A program made the translations under genes and the position numbers. The notes under the pieces were generated by a model that ran no database searches, was not told the origin of the DNA, and was given only the letters and a program-made list of their open reading frames with translations. DNA of 64,000 nucleotides from Saprospiraceae bacterium (lineage in GTDB: Bacteria; Bacteroidota; Bacteroidia; Chitinophagales; Saprospiraceae): assembly GCA_016720635.1 (NCBI GenBank), contig JADKKF010000024.1, positions 248,001-312,000 of the forward strand, given 5' to 3'. This document shows positions 9,350-17,922 of this stretch, piece after piece (positions within the stretch are counted from its first letter, which is position 1; each line of letters begins with the position of its first letter).

Positions 9350-9907
9350 CTAATTAGTTTTTTTACAAACAAAAACAAAAGCTGGTGGAATATTCAGTGG
9401 TTCAAAATTTATTTGAAGATTGCCAAAAATAGTTTTGTACATTTTGCGTTCAAGCAAAGAGTAGTGCATTTGGATAAAAAGACCGTTTGATTTGAGCACT
9501 TGTTTGGCATTGTTTAGGATTTTGAATGATAATTCTTCTGTCAGATTGACAAATGGGATAGCACTTATGATGCAATCCACCGAATCAAGATCATAATGCG
9601 CCAAAACACTGGAAATATCTTCTGCGCTCTCAAAGACAAGATCGAGCCTCTCGTCTTTTATTTCTCTCAATTTTGGATAAAATACTTGATTTACCTCAAA
9701 CGCCAGAAGTCTAGCTTCTTTGTGCATTTGGCTCAAAATATGTTTTGTAATCACCCCATCACCCGCCCCATACTCTACGATGATGCGAGCTTTATCGAAA
9801 TTGACTGGTTCGGTCATTTTTTTACATAGGGCTTGAGAACTACGTGTAATGGTTCCAACGGTCTTGATATTCCTCAGACCCTCCCTTAGAAAATCTAAAT
9901 GGTTCAT
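9350..9907 (-). CDS. SAM-dependent methyltransferase (phospholipid N-methyltransferase-like)
   Basis: A 185-residue class I methyltransferase. Motif I is IVEYGAGDGVITKHIL, followed by the acidic residue of motif II (LLAFEVNQ) and the IISAIPFVNL segment where the acceptor site usually lies. The layout, with an N-terminal FLREGLRNIKTVGTITRSS box, resembles phospholipid N-methyltransferases (PmtA type) and rRNA adenine dimethylases. The IPF rather than NLPY/NIPY motif argues against KsgA. The likely substrate is therefore a membrane lipid such as phosphatidylethanolamine, but this is an inference. It sits alone between the acylase and the OmpA-family gene. Confidence 0.82.
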   Translation of the reverse strand: MNHLDFLREGLRNIKTVGTITRSSQALCKKMTEPVNFDKARIIVEYGAGDGVITKHILSQMHKEARLLAFEVNQVFYPKLREIKDERLDLVFESAEDISSVLAHYDLDSVDCIISAIPFVNLTEELSFKILNNAKQVLKSNGLFIQMHYSLLERKMYKTIFGNLQINFEPLNIPPAFVFVCKKTN

Positions 9908-9941
9908 AGAGTGCTTAATGTCGTCAAATATACAAAGATTG

Positions 9942-12284
9942 TTACTCTCCTAGCTTGAAAAATAATTTTAGATCGGGATATTTTCTAACTAGTTCTCCAT
10001 TGACCATGTCTGAGGTAATCTTGATACCGTCCAAATAAGCAATAACGTAAGCATCCTTTAAACCTTCGACAAGTAAAGTCTCTCTATATGCTTCTGCATC
10101 TTGGAATTTTTTGAAAAATCCAATTGAATATCTGTAATAAGGGATGTTTGGAATTCTTTCGACCATGGGATCGGATTTAGATTCTAGCAAATTTCCGCTA
10201 TACATCTGTTTTAAAGATGCAAATTGAACTTTGTACGACACGCCTTCTTGTGCTTGCTGGAAAGACCTTCCTTTGATGTCTTTCATCAAATCACTTACTG
10301 CTGGGAAGTCATAGTTGATGCGTAGATAAGGATTTTTTATGTTGTGTAATGTCAGATCAAGGCGTTTGTTGAGCCATTTGGCTGCAACATTAGTCTTTCC
10401 GTTCAGGACATTTTTTGATTCGGGGTAATTATCTCCTAAAGATCGCAAGAAAATTTTATCTGCAGAAAGGCCTTTGGAAATAAGGTAATTTCCCGCCAAT
10501 TCGCTCATTTTCATCCCTGAATAAAGGGAAAAATTTCTAGAGCCATACAATTCTGTATGTGCGGTTATATTCAATCTCATGTTGGTGTCCAGTTTCATGA
10601 TTTCAAAAATGGCATCCAGCTTTTCGATATTGTTTTTGTTGAGTTCCAATTTTTCTTTATCCGAATAAAATACGGGCGACAGGGTGAATTCTTTGACAAA
10701 TGCAACAGTATTATCAACGGATTGGGCTGGGTTCGTTCGAGTTGCCCCTTGTACTACTTCACCTGATTCATTTAGCACTGAGCTGGAGTCATCTCTCTTC
10801 GTAAAGCTAGAATCAGTTGACTGGCCCGTAAAAGTGATCGAATCGAGATTCATCTTAGTATCCATGGTAGGCGGCTCTGGCTTAACTTTGGACTTAGGTG
10901 GAATGTATTTTCCTTCTTTATAGTCCTTGATCAAGTAAAAAACGCCTGGGATTCCAGCGGTCATGATATTAGCCATCGAATTTTGGAAAAGGCACGAATA
11001 TAAATCTATTCCGCCCCATCCCGTTTTCCTATCAGAAGAAAGCAACGCATAGTTTCCGCTTTTGGCAAATCTAAAATACATATCATTGGCTGTAGAGTTG
11101 ATTGGTACCCCTTGGTTGACTGGTTGTTTCCATTGGTAAGTAAAATCATCAAAGGTTGAATTGAAAATATCAAAACCTCCAATAGAATTGATAGAATTGC
11201 TGCTAAAAAATAAGGTTTTTCCGTCATCGGCTAGATAAGGAGCTATTTCATCGTATTTAGAATTGATGGCAGGGCCCAAATTTTCAGCCTTTTTCCATTT
11301 ACCCTTAGAAAATAAAGATAAATAAAGATCATAGCCACCATATCCTCCGTCTCTAAGACTAGAAAAAAGAATCGCAGTATCGTTGATGAAAAACAAATCT
11401 TTGTCACCTTTCTCTCCTACCATGGGCAAGAAAGTTACCAGTTTGGGATTCACGACATCCCTATGTTCGGTTTTGAACGTATCTGTAAATATCTGGCCAT
11501 TGAGTCTGCTAATTCCCTTCTTGAATACAGCAACCTTACCATTTTTGGTAAAATCCATCAAAATATCATTTTTAGGGCTATTTAACAAGTGATTTAAGGG
11601 CTTTGCTGTTTGCCATTCGCCATTATCCAACTCACTCATCATCATGTCCGTGGCGTAAGTGCCAGAGGCTTCATCCTTCACGCCAGCCTTGTTTCTCAGA
11701 CCTCCATTGACTGTTTCTCTATTCGAAGTAAAGTAAATCTTGGCATCGCTGTTGGGGCTGAATACAGGAGCATATTCATCCATAGGAGTGTTGATATTTT
11801 CCCCTAAATTTTCAACGATGGTATTGGGATTTTCAAAGGCTAAAGTGGTACCCGTAGAACAACGTTTCAAATCCTCTAGAATTGCTTCTCTATTTGGTTC
11901 ATTATCCTTTACTTTCGCTAGATATTTTTTATAATAGGTAGCAGCCTCCTTGTATTGCATCGTGTGGTGAAAAGACTTTGCAAAATAAAGCAAATTTTTA
12001 GGGCTATCATAACCGTCTATGACGACCAAAGAATTGTACATCCGCAGTGCGTTTTGAATTTGACTGCCTTCGAAATAGGCAAACGCCAAACTTTCTTTTA
12101 TGGATCTCTCTTTTGGCTTTAATTCATAGCATTTTTCAAAGCATTTGATGGCCTTATCAAACCGCTCTTGCCTCATATACTGGTCTCCTCTTACAGTAAG
12201 CTCTTTGATGGTTACTTGACCTGTTACCAGAAAAGATTGCATCAACAATACAGTAAATGCAAAAAATGTACACTTTCTAAACAT
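9942..12284 (-). CDS. TPR / PD40 beta-propeller / OmpA / SPOR-like envelope protein (PorE-like)
   Basis: A 780-residue exported protein. After the signal peptide (ends near VTGQ) come TPR repeats (about residues 30-130), then WD40-like PD40 repeats (about 170-430; DEYAPVFSPNSDAKIYFTSN split as FSPNSDAKIYFTSNR, later YDEIAPYLADDGKTLFFSSN), an OmpA peptidoglycan-binding domain (about 540-650; LNKNNIEKLDAI, RSLGDNYPES) and a C-terminal SPOR-like segment (YKVQFASLKQ to AYLDG, about 680-760). TPR-propeller-OmpA proteins of Bacteroidota such as PorE link the type IX secretion machine to peptidoglycan. The extra SPOR-like end is less usual and also suggests peptidoglycan binding. Confidence 0.88.
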   Translation of the reverse strand: MFRKCTFFAFTVLLMQSFLVTGQVTIKELTVRGDQYMRQERFDKAIKCFEKCYELKPKERSIKESLAFAYFEGSQIQNALRMYNSLVVIDGYDSPKNLLYFAKSFHHTMQYKEAATYYKKYLAKVKDNEPNREAILEDLKRCSTGTTLAFENPNTIVENLGENINTPMDEYAPVFSPNSDAKIYFTSNRETVNGGLRNKAGVKDEASGTYATDMMMSELDNGEWQTAKPLNHLLNSPKNDILMDFTKNGKVAVFKKGISRLNGQIFTDTFKTEHRDVVNPKLVTFLPMVGEKGDKDLFFINDTAILFSSLRDGGYGGYDLYLSLFSKGKWKKAENLGPAINSKYDEIAPYLADDGKTLFFSSNSINSIGGFDIFNSTFDDFTYQWKQPVNQGVPINSTANDMYFRFAKSGNYALLSSDRKTGWGGIDLYSCLFQNSMANIMTAGIPGVFYLIKDYKEGKYIPPKSKVKPEPPTMDTKMNLDSITFTGQSTDSSFTKRDDSSSVLNESGEVVQGATRTNPAQSVDNTVAFVKEFTLSPVFYSDKEKLELNKNNIEKLDAIFEIMKLDTNMRLNITAHTELYGSRNFSLYSGMKMSELAGNYLISKGLSADKIFLRSLGDNYPESKNVLNGKTNVAAKWLNKRLDLTLHNIKNPYLRINYDFPAVSDLMKDIKGRSFQQAQEGVSYKVQFASLKQMYSGNLLESKSDPMVERIPNIPYYRYSIGFFKKFQDAEAYRETLLVEGLKDAYVIAYLDGIKITSDMVNGELVRKYPDLKLFFKLGE

Positions 12285-12403
12285 TAATTTAAAATTAAAT
12301 TGACCAATATCATGAAATAAGTATTTCAGATTACTCTAAAATAAAACGTCATCAACTGGTTATTATTATAAAAATTTTAATTACGAATTTAGTATATCAA
12401 AAA

Positions 12404-13726
12404 CTATACCAATTGATTCGTATCAAAACTTTCAAGATAATCTGCAATTTTTCTAAGGAAGGATCCGCCGAGTGCTCCATCTACTACTCGATGGTCATAT
12501 GAAAGGGACAAAAACATCATATGTCTGATGGCAATCACGTCACCGTAGGAGGTCTCAATGACCGCTGGCTTCTTCTTAATGGCTCCTGTAGCCAGGATAG
12601 CCACCTGGGGCTGATTGATGATGGGTGTACCCATAACATTGCCAAACGTTCCAACATTGGTGATGGTAAACGTGCCACCTTGTATTTCTTCTGGCTTTAA
12701 TTTTTGCTCTCTGGCTCTAGAGGCAAAGTCATTGACCGCCTTCGTTAAGCCAATAAGATTTAGTGTGTCGGCATTCTTGATTACAGGCACGATGAGATTA
12801 CCGCTTGGAAGTGCTGCGGCCATCCCGATATTCATATCTTTTTTCTTGATAATCTTATTGCCCTCAACAGAGACATTGATCATTGGATAGTCTTGCAAAG
12901 CCTTTACGACAGCTTGGATGAACAAAGGTGTGAAAGTGATATTTTGGTTATATTTTTGTTCGAAGGACTTTTTGATTTTGTTTCTCCACTGGACTATTTC
13001 TGTGACATCGACCTCCACGAATGAAGTAACATGTGGCGAGGTGTGTTTGGACATCACCATATGGTCCGCGATCAACTTTCTCATGCGGTCCATCTCTATT
13101 ATTTCTATGTTGTCTGCCACATTAATTGTTTGCGTCTCTTTGGCAGCAGGAGGAGTATTGTCTTGGATTATTTCTACTTTGGGGCTTTCGACTTTGACTG
13201 AGGGTGCTTCGGCGATTGGGGCACTTTTTCGATTTTCGAGATATAACATGATATCGGTCTTGGTCACTCGCCCATCTTGGCCTGACCCTGGAATTTTGTC
13301 CAATTCTGCTTGTGATATACCTTCAGTTTGTGCGATAGTTCTCACTAGAGGGGAATAAAATCTACTGGAATTATTCTCAATGCTTGCGCTTATTTGTGGT
13401 GTTTGTTGAGACTGTGCAGACGGTTGGGGTATTGGTTCAGCTTTGGGCTTTTCTTCGATAGGAGCCGACTTTTGTCCACCCTCTTGATTGGTTTCGATGA
13501 TTGCGATCACCTTTCCGATTGGAACGACATCATTTTCATTGAAAAAAATTTGAGTTAAAACACCGGCCACTGGAGATGGAATTTCAGAATCAACCTTGTC
13601 AGTCGCTATTTCTAATACATTTTCATCTAATGCTATGGAATCACCAGGCTTTTTATTCCATTTTAAAATAGTAGCCTCCATAATACTTTCACCCATTTTA
13701 GGCATAATCAACTCAAAAGCAGCCAT
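12404..13726 (-). CDS. Dihydrolipoamide acyltransferase, E2 subunit of a 2-oxoacid dehydrogenase complex
   Basis: A 440-residue E2 component. The N-terminal lipoyl domain carries the lipoylated lysine at residue 44 in EIATDKVDSE. A proline-rich linker follows, then an E3/E1-binding domain (SPLVRTIAQTEGISQAELD, DGRVTKTDIMLYLE), a second linker, and the catalytic domain with the active-site SYDHRVVDG (His412, Asp416). It transfers acyl groups to CoA. The DKVDSE motif and single lipoyl domain resemble branched-chain or pyruvate-type E2 proteins of Bacteroidota. A matching E1 beta gene lies elsewhere in the window (35879-36862), so they could form one complex although not adjacent. Confidence 0.94.
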   Translation of the reverse strand: MAAFELIMPKMGESIMEATILKWNKKPGDSIALDENVLEIATDKVDSEIPSPVAGVLTQIFFNENDVVPIGKVIAIIETNQEGGQKSAPIEEKPKAEPIPQPSAQSQQTPQISASIENNSSRFYSPLVRTIAQTEGISQAELDKIPGSGQDGRVTKTDIMLYLENRKSAPIAEAPSVKVESPKVEIIQDNTPPAAKETQTINVADNIEIIEMDRMRKLIADHMVMSKHTSPHVTSFVEVDVTEIVQWRNKIKKSFEQKYNQNITFTPLFIQAVVKALQDYPMINVSVEGNKIIKKKDMNIGMAAALPSGNLIVPVIKNADTLNLIGLTKAVNDFASRAREQKLKPEEIQGGTFTITNVGTFGNVMGTPIINQPQVAILATGAIKKKPAVIETSYGDVIAIRHMMFLSLSYDHRVVDGALGGSFLRKIADYLESFDTNQLV

Positions 13727-14097
13727 AACTATATCTAGTGTGTTATTTTAAAAATATTTGCATCAAAGATATAATTTTTTGGAGCAAAATCCACTAATTT
13801 TTCACTTTTATTTAAAATAGATAAAAGCCCAGTTGCCATATATTATTGCGTTTAAATCAATTAATAATCTAATGGGTAAAATATAATTACAATATAAGTT
13901 TTAATAAAAATATATTATATGGAATATACTAAAGATTCGCCGCCTTTAAATGCATTTTTTTCACCAACAAAAACGCATCAAATATCCGCTTTTCAACTTT
14001 TGATAATCCCTCTTGTTTGATATAGTCGTAGGGATTTTATTAGACCTATTCTGAGAATTTAATTATTTTTATCAGATTTCATCCATTTAAAATTATT
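13727..14097. other. Divergent intergenic region without a gene
   Basis: A strongly AT-rich 371-base gap between the divergently transcribed E2 and aldo/keto reductase genes. Apart from the possible -7 box for E2, I see no ORF, hairpin or repeat. It probably holds both promoters. Confidence 0.6.
13764..13771 (-). promoter_or_regulatory. Possible -7 box for the E2 gene
   Basis: The minus strand reads TATCTTTG, a match to the Bacteroidota -7 consensus TAnnTTTG, 38 bases before the E2 start codon. No TTTG element at the usual 19-21 base spacing was found, so this is weak. Confidence 0.35.
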
Positions 14098-15081
14098 ATG
14101 GAATATAGAAAATTAGGAAAAACGGGGTTGCCTGTAAGTGCACTTTCATTCGGTTCATGGATAACATTTGGAAATCAGATCGGCGACGATGTTGCGGAGC
14201 GGCTGATGGTCAAAGCATACGAGGCTGGGATCAATTTTTTTGACAATGCTGAGATCTATGCGAGTGGAAAATCCGAACGCGTGATGGGTAAAATCCTCAA
14301 AAACCTCAACTGGGATAGATCATCTTATATCGTCTCCTCCAAAGTTTATTTTGGTGATGGCGGTAAATTGCCAACACAAAGAGGGCTTCACCGCAAGCAT
14401 TTATTCGAAGCTTGTCACGCCGCCCTGGACAGACTTCAAGTGGAGTATTTGGACTTATTCTTCTGTCATCGACCCGACAAATCGACGCCCATTGAAGAGA
14501 CTGTTTTTGCTATGAATCATTTGATCCAGCAAGGGAAGATTTTTTACTGGGGTACTTCCGAATGGTCGGCCATGGAAATCATGGAAGCGCATATGGTAGC
14601 CAAAGCGAATAACCTCATCGGGCCTTCTATGGAGCAGCCCCAGTACAATATGCTTTGCAGAGATAAAGTGGAAGTTGAATATGCTCAAATATACAAGACC
14701 GTGGGTTTGGGGACTACGATTTGGTCGCCACTTGCTAGTGGACTTTTCACTACCAAATATCATGCACATCTCAATGAAGAAACGAGACTGACAAGAGCAG
14801 AATTGGAATGGCTCAAAGAAAAAAATTTAACCGAAGAAAATATTCAACTGTCAATAACCCTCAACAGACTAGCCAAGGAACTAGGCTTTACACTCAGCCA
14901 AATGGCCATCGCGTGGTGCTTGAACAATCCAAATGTCAGTACCGTCATCCTAGGTGCATCCAAAGAATCTCAACTTGAAGAAAACCTAAAGTCTTTAGAA
15001 ATTCTGCCCTTTTTGACACCTGAAATCATCGCCAAAATAGAAGAAATTTTAAAAAATAAACCCGTGCATCCACCATTTTGA
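14098..15081 (+). CDS. Aldo/keto reductase (voltage-gated K+ channel beta-subunit-like group)
   Basis: A 327-residue NADPH-dependent oxidoreductase. The catalytic tetrad of the superfamily is visible: Asp49 and Tyr54 in FFDNAEIYASGKSE, Lys82 in SSKVYFGD, and His124 in FFCHRPD. The C-terminal NADP-binding segment (STVILGASKESQLEENLKSL) is typical of the K+ channel beta-subunit/YghZ group (AKR6/AKR14), and WSPLASGLFTTKY is the usual loop. Natural substrates of such enzymes are small aldehydes or methylglyoxal, but this cannot be assigned here. Its TGA overlaps the next ATG by one base (TGATG), so the two genes are translationally coupled. Confidence 0.93.
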   Translation: MEYRKLGKTGLPVSALSFGSWITFGNQIGDDVAERLMVKAYEAGINFFDNAEIYASGKSERVMGKILKNLNWDRSSYIVSSKVYFGDGGKLPTQRGLHRKHLFEACHAALDRLQVEYLDLFFCHRPDKSTPIEETVFAMNHLIQQGKIFYWGTSEWSAMEIMEAHMVAKANNLIGPSMEQPQYNMLCRDKVEVEYAQIYKTVGLGTTIWSPLASGLFTTKYHAHLNEETRLTRAELEWLKEKNLTEENIQLSITLNRLAKELGFTLSQMAIAWCLNNPNVSTVILGASKESQLEENLKSLEILPFLTPEIIAKIEEILKNKPVHPPF

Positions 15082-15656
15082 TGAGCTTAGATGATAGAAC
15101 ATTTTTACTTACCACCACCCAATATTGGCCCACGATTGAATCCATACATCAAGCCAACCGATCTGGTCATTGGGTGCTTGAAGCCTGTGAAAATTTTCAA
15201 AAAAAGTCATCAAGAAATAGGACCATCTTGCCATTTCCTCAAGGTAACCAGTATTTAAGCATTCCATTGGAAGGTGGTAAAAATCAAAATTGTCCGATCA
15301 AAGACATTAGAATTTCGTACAGCGAAGATTGGCGAAAACAACATATTTCAAGCATCAAAATGCACTGTTTTCGTCATCCTTATTATGATCATGTTTTCGA
15401 ATGTATAGCCCCCGTTTTGGATAAAAAGCCATCATTCCTCTGGGACTTAAACCTTGAACTTTTGAGTCGTGTTATTTGGATATTTGGGATGAAAGAACTT
15501 GCATTGTATGAGACTACGACTTATGAAAAGTCTTATGAAGACAACATTTTAGACCTACGAAATTCAGGTATATCACAAGTCCCAAGTGACCTCTTTTCGG
15601 ACTCAACCATTGCCCAACTATGTAAAATGGGTCCTACCCTATTCCTCGATAATTAA
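15081..15656 (+). CDS. WbqC-like family protein
   Basis: A 191-residue protein resembling the WbqC family, which is named from a polysaccharide locus but has no defined reaction. Family-like features are the N-terminal TTTQYWPTIESIHQA, the block FQKKSSRNRTILPFPQGNQ with LSIPL, the RISYSEDWRKQHISSIK segment and HPYYDHVFE, in the expected order. The start is taken as ATG at 15081, which overlaps the previous stop; the TTG just before is less likely. The gene is coupled to the aldo/keto reductase. Its stop overlaps the convergent periplasmic-binding-protein gene by four bases. Confidence 0.72.
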   Translation: MSLDDRTFLLTTTQYWPTIESIHQANRSGHWVLEACENFQKKSSRNRTILPFPQGNQYLSIPLEGGKNQNCPIKDIRISYSEDWRKQHISSIKMHCFRHPYYDHVFECIAPVLDKKPSFLWDLNLELLSRVIWIFGMKELALYETTTYEKSYEDNILDLRNSGISQVPSDLFSDSTIAQLCKMGPTLFLDN

Positions 15657-17020
15657 TTGGTCTCTACTGGCCTAAATTTGAACTCCTTGTATTCAAATGC
15701 TTGAACTTTGGTATTTTGAAAATACTCCACATCGCTATCTGCACTATTCCCCATCAACGCATTTTTCTTGAATATAAATGGTTGAAAATAACCCTCACCT
15801 GGCGGTGGAGCATTCAAGCCATTGCCTAGCCAAATAGTCCCATATTTCTTTAACATTCTGCCTGCCCAAAGCATCACATCGTAGCCATAAAACGCCTCCC
15901 CTTCTGGCAAGCACCCGAACCGATTGAGGTACCGCATGGCGAACAAATTCATTTTTTCATCCTCCTTATCATAAAAATATGGAGCTATGAATTGGATATT
16001 GCTTCCCATGATCAATTCTGGTGTACATTTCGGAAGATCCAACCAAGACTCGAATCCTATTATTTTCACGTTGCGGCCATTTCTCACACCATTGACTTTC
16101 CTCAATAGCTGCGATATCGTTACATCCTCGTACATATATGGCAAGAAAATATAATTGCATTTTTGTCCGTCTATTAGAGAAGACAATGCACTCGTCTCTG
16201 CCTTACTGATCGTATCTGAAAGCAAACATTCCTCCACGTTTATATCATTATTAACCAACACAGCTTTAAAATTCTGCCAAAGATTCTGCTGACGAATGTC
16301 CGATTTTCTACACACACCGATTATTTTTCCGTCAGTACACGAAGATTTGAGAAGTTGAATCGCCTTTTCTGCGTGAGATTTTATACTTGGTCTGCAATAG
16401 ACGATATTAGAAAAAACTTGTCCCAAAGCACCAGGTGTAGTCCACGGCGATAATACTTGGATTTGGTTTTTGGTTGCATAATCAACAGCGGTAACTATAT
16501 TATCCATCTTGTAGGGTCCGATGATCAAATCTGGCTTTCTAGGTAATTTACTCAACAGGGTTTTTACCGTATCCCCACCTGCGATGTCATAAGTACTCAG
16601 CGATACCTTGATACCCTCGGATCCAAGCTGCTCCAAACCCATCTTCATCCCATTGTAAAACTGAATGATTCTCAAGACATTATCATTGATTTTGGCGATT
16701 TCCATTTGCTTTTGCGAATACATAGGAAACAATCCTGCTATCTGATAACCATCCTTGAATTGGCTTTGAAAATTGGTAACAATTCCTTTTTCAATCGTCG
16801 GTTCGTTCTTTTTATTTGACGAGTTGGTAATTGGCGGATATTTCGTAGGATCCACCTCGGTGATTTTTATCGTGTCTATCTTGGGTTTGTGAGGCACTTG
16901 AGCCACTGGACTTTTTTCTACTTTCGCACCAACTGCTGCCTTGGAGCTAAAGCAACCAGATAGCAAACTAGCCAACGTAAATCCAATTAAAATTGCAATT
17001 AATAACCTTATTTTCAACAT
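15653..17020 (-). CDS. Periplasmic binding lipoprotein, type 1 / leucine-binding-like
   Basis: A 455-residue lipoprotein with its lipidation site in LLSGC (Cys23), followed by a flexible proline-rich linker and a type 1 periplasmic-binding fold (about residues 90-440). Markers are IAGLFPMYSQKQ at the start of the fold, KPDLIIGPYKMDNIVTAVDYA and QVLSPWTTPGALGQ. The order matches Peripla_BP_6/LivK-type proteins, which bind amino acids or other small ligands. No permease or ATPase genes are adjacent, so it may be a sensor or peptidoglycan-associated protein rather than part of a transporter. The ligand is unknown. Confidence 0.8.
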   Translation of the reverse strand: MLKIRLLIAILIGFTLASLLSGCFSSKAAVGAKVEKSPVAQVPHKPKIDTIKITEVDPTKYPPITNSSNKKNEPTIEKGIVTNFQSQFKDGYQIAGLFPMYSQKQMEIAKINDNVLRIIQFYNGMKMGLEQLGSEGIKVSLSTYDIAGGDTVKTLLSKLPRKPDLIIGPYKMDNIVTAVDYATKNQIQVLSPWTTPGALGQVFSNIVYCRPSIKSHAEKAIQLLKSSCTDGKIIGVCRKSDIRQQNLWQNFKAVLVNNDINVEECLLSDTISKAETSALSSLIDGQKCNYIFLPYMYEDVTISQLLRKVNGVRNGRNVKIIGFESWLDLPKCTPELIMGSNIQFIAPYFYDKEDEKMNLFAMRYLNRFGCLPEGEAFYGYDVMLWAGRMLKKYGTIWLGNGLNAPPPGEGYFQPFIFKKNALMGNSADSDVEYFQNTKVQAFEYKEFKFRPVETN

Positions 17021-17124
17021 TAGATATTTCTATAATTTATACAAAAGTAGGTCAAAACTACAAAATACAACAATGGATGACCAAAATTTTATGTCGATGA
17101 CCAGGAGTTATTGGATTTTTTGTT

Positions 17125-17236
17125 GGGCGCATCTTCCGTCTTCGACGTCAGACCGGGCTATGCGTGGCCTTGGTCTCTGCGAGACTCGTCTCGACATTTT
17201 CATTTTCCGAGACGACCACTACTATCCCTTGCGCAC
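17125..17236 (-). repeat. GC-rich multi-hairpin element (copy C), overlapping a coding 3' end
   Basis: Read on the minus strand, it begins GTGCGCAAGG...GTAGTGGTC and ends GATGCGCCC followed by an A-rich tail, matching the ends of the copies at 38853 and 43808 (GTGCGCCAAG...GTAGTGGTC and GGCGCCC plus A-rich tail). Stems visible on the plus strand are CGTCTCG (17187-17193) with CGAGACG (17208-17214), GTCTC (17173-17177) with GAGAC (17181-17185), and CGTC (17137-17140) with GACG (17144-17147). It supplies about the last 29 codons and the stop of the neighbouring peroxiredoxin-like gene. Confidence 0.65.
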
Positions 17237-17780
17237 TATTAATATTCCTATTATTTAACGCTCTAGAGTGTATGGCAGCCACCAGTTGCAAATAATCGGG
17301 TCTATCGGAGATTAGTTTGTGCTTAAAACTAGACTTAATCTGACCTTGTGCGATGGCAAAAACTCCAGGCATCTGAAAGGCATCTCCAGCGATATTTGCG
17401 ATTCCGTACCTTCCCAAAAATGCTCCAGAAGTGAATCCTCGAATAAAATTATTAAGCCCAAACAATTGATTAAAGCTGGCTTTAACCAAACCAAATTTTG
17501 AATAATATTTTGATTGAATGTCTGATACATGCTCTATGCCCCCTAGTCCCATTTTTTTAAAAAACAGGTCAGCCGTTTCATCATCTGACATATGAACGAA
17601 GACTAATTTAACACCCGACTTTACCAATGTTTTTTTTTGCTCACCCAGCTCATGCAAAGCTTCTCGACAAAAAGCGCAGCCAAAATGCCTTAAAAACACA
17701 ACCAATACACCATGTTGCATGGATAAGTCATAAAGATTATTGCCCTTGTTGGTTTTCATTTCTTTCAAAGTATCTGTCAT
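17148..17780 (-). CDS. AhpC/TSA (peroxiredoxin-like) protein
   Basis: A 210-residue thioredoxin-fold protein. The redox motif is FGCAFC (Cys35, Cys38) after a strand VLVVFLRHF, followed by ELGEQKKTLVKSGVKLVFVHMSD, here split as LGEQKKTLVKSG and VKLVFVHMSD, which fits the AhpC/TSA-like (SelL/PRXL2-type) group. The likely role is thiol-dependent peroxide or disulfide reduction in the cytoplasm; no signal peptide is seen. The recognisable domain ends near residue 180. The final 29 or so residues (from about VVVVSENENVETS to THSPV) are encoded by the GC-rich repeat element at 17125-17236, so the C-terminus appears to have been replaced or extended by the element. Confidence 0.8.
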   Translation of the reverse strand: MTDTLKEMKTNKGNNLYDLSMQHGVLVVFLRHFGCAFCREALHELGEQKKTLVKSGVKLVFVHMSDDETADLFFKKMGLGGIEHVSDIQSKYYSKFGLVKASFNQLFGLNNFIRGFTSGAFLGRYGIANIAGDAFQMPGVFAIAQGQIKSSFKHKLISDRPDYLQLVAAIHSRALNNRNINSAQGIVVVVSENENVETSLAETKATHSPV

Positions 17781-17922
17781 TCACTAACTATTTATAGGTA
17801 TTCTCTTTTTGGTTTTACTAAAGAAATGACATACCTTGTGTTATAATAAATTTACCTTGTTTCGATATGACTCAAGTATTTTATTAACATTAATTGCAAT
17901 TATTAAGTTTTATATTTTTTAA

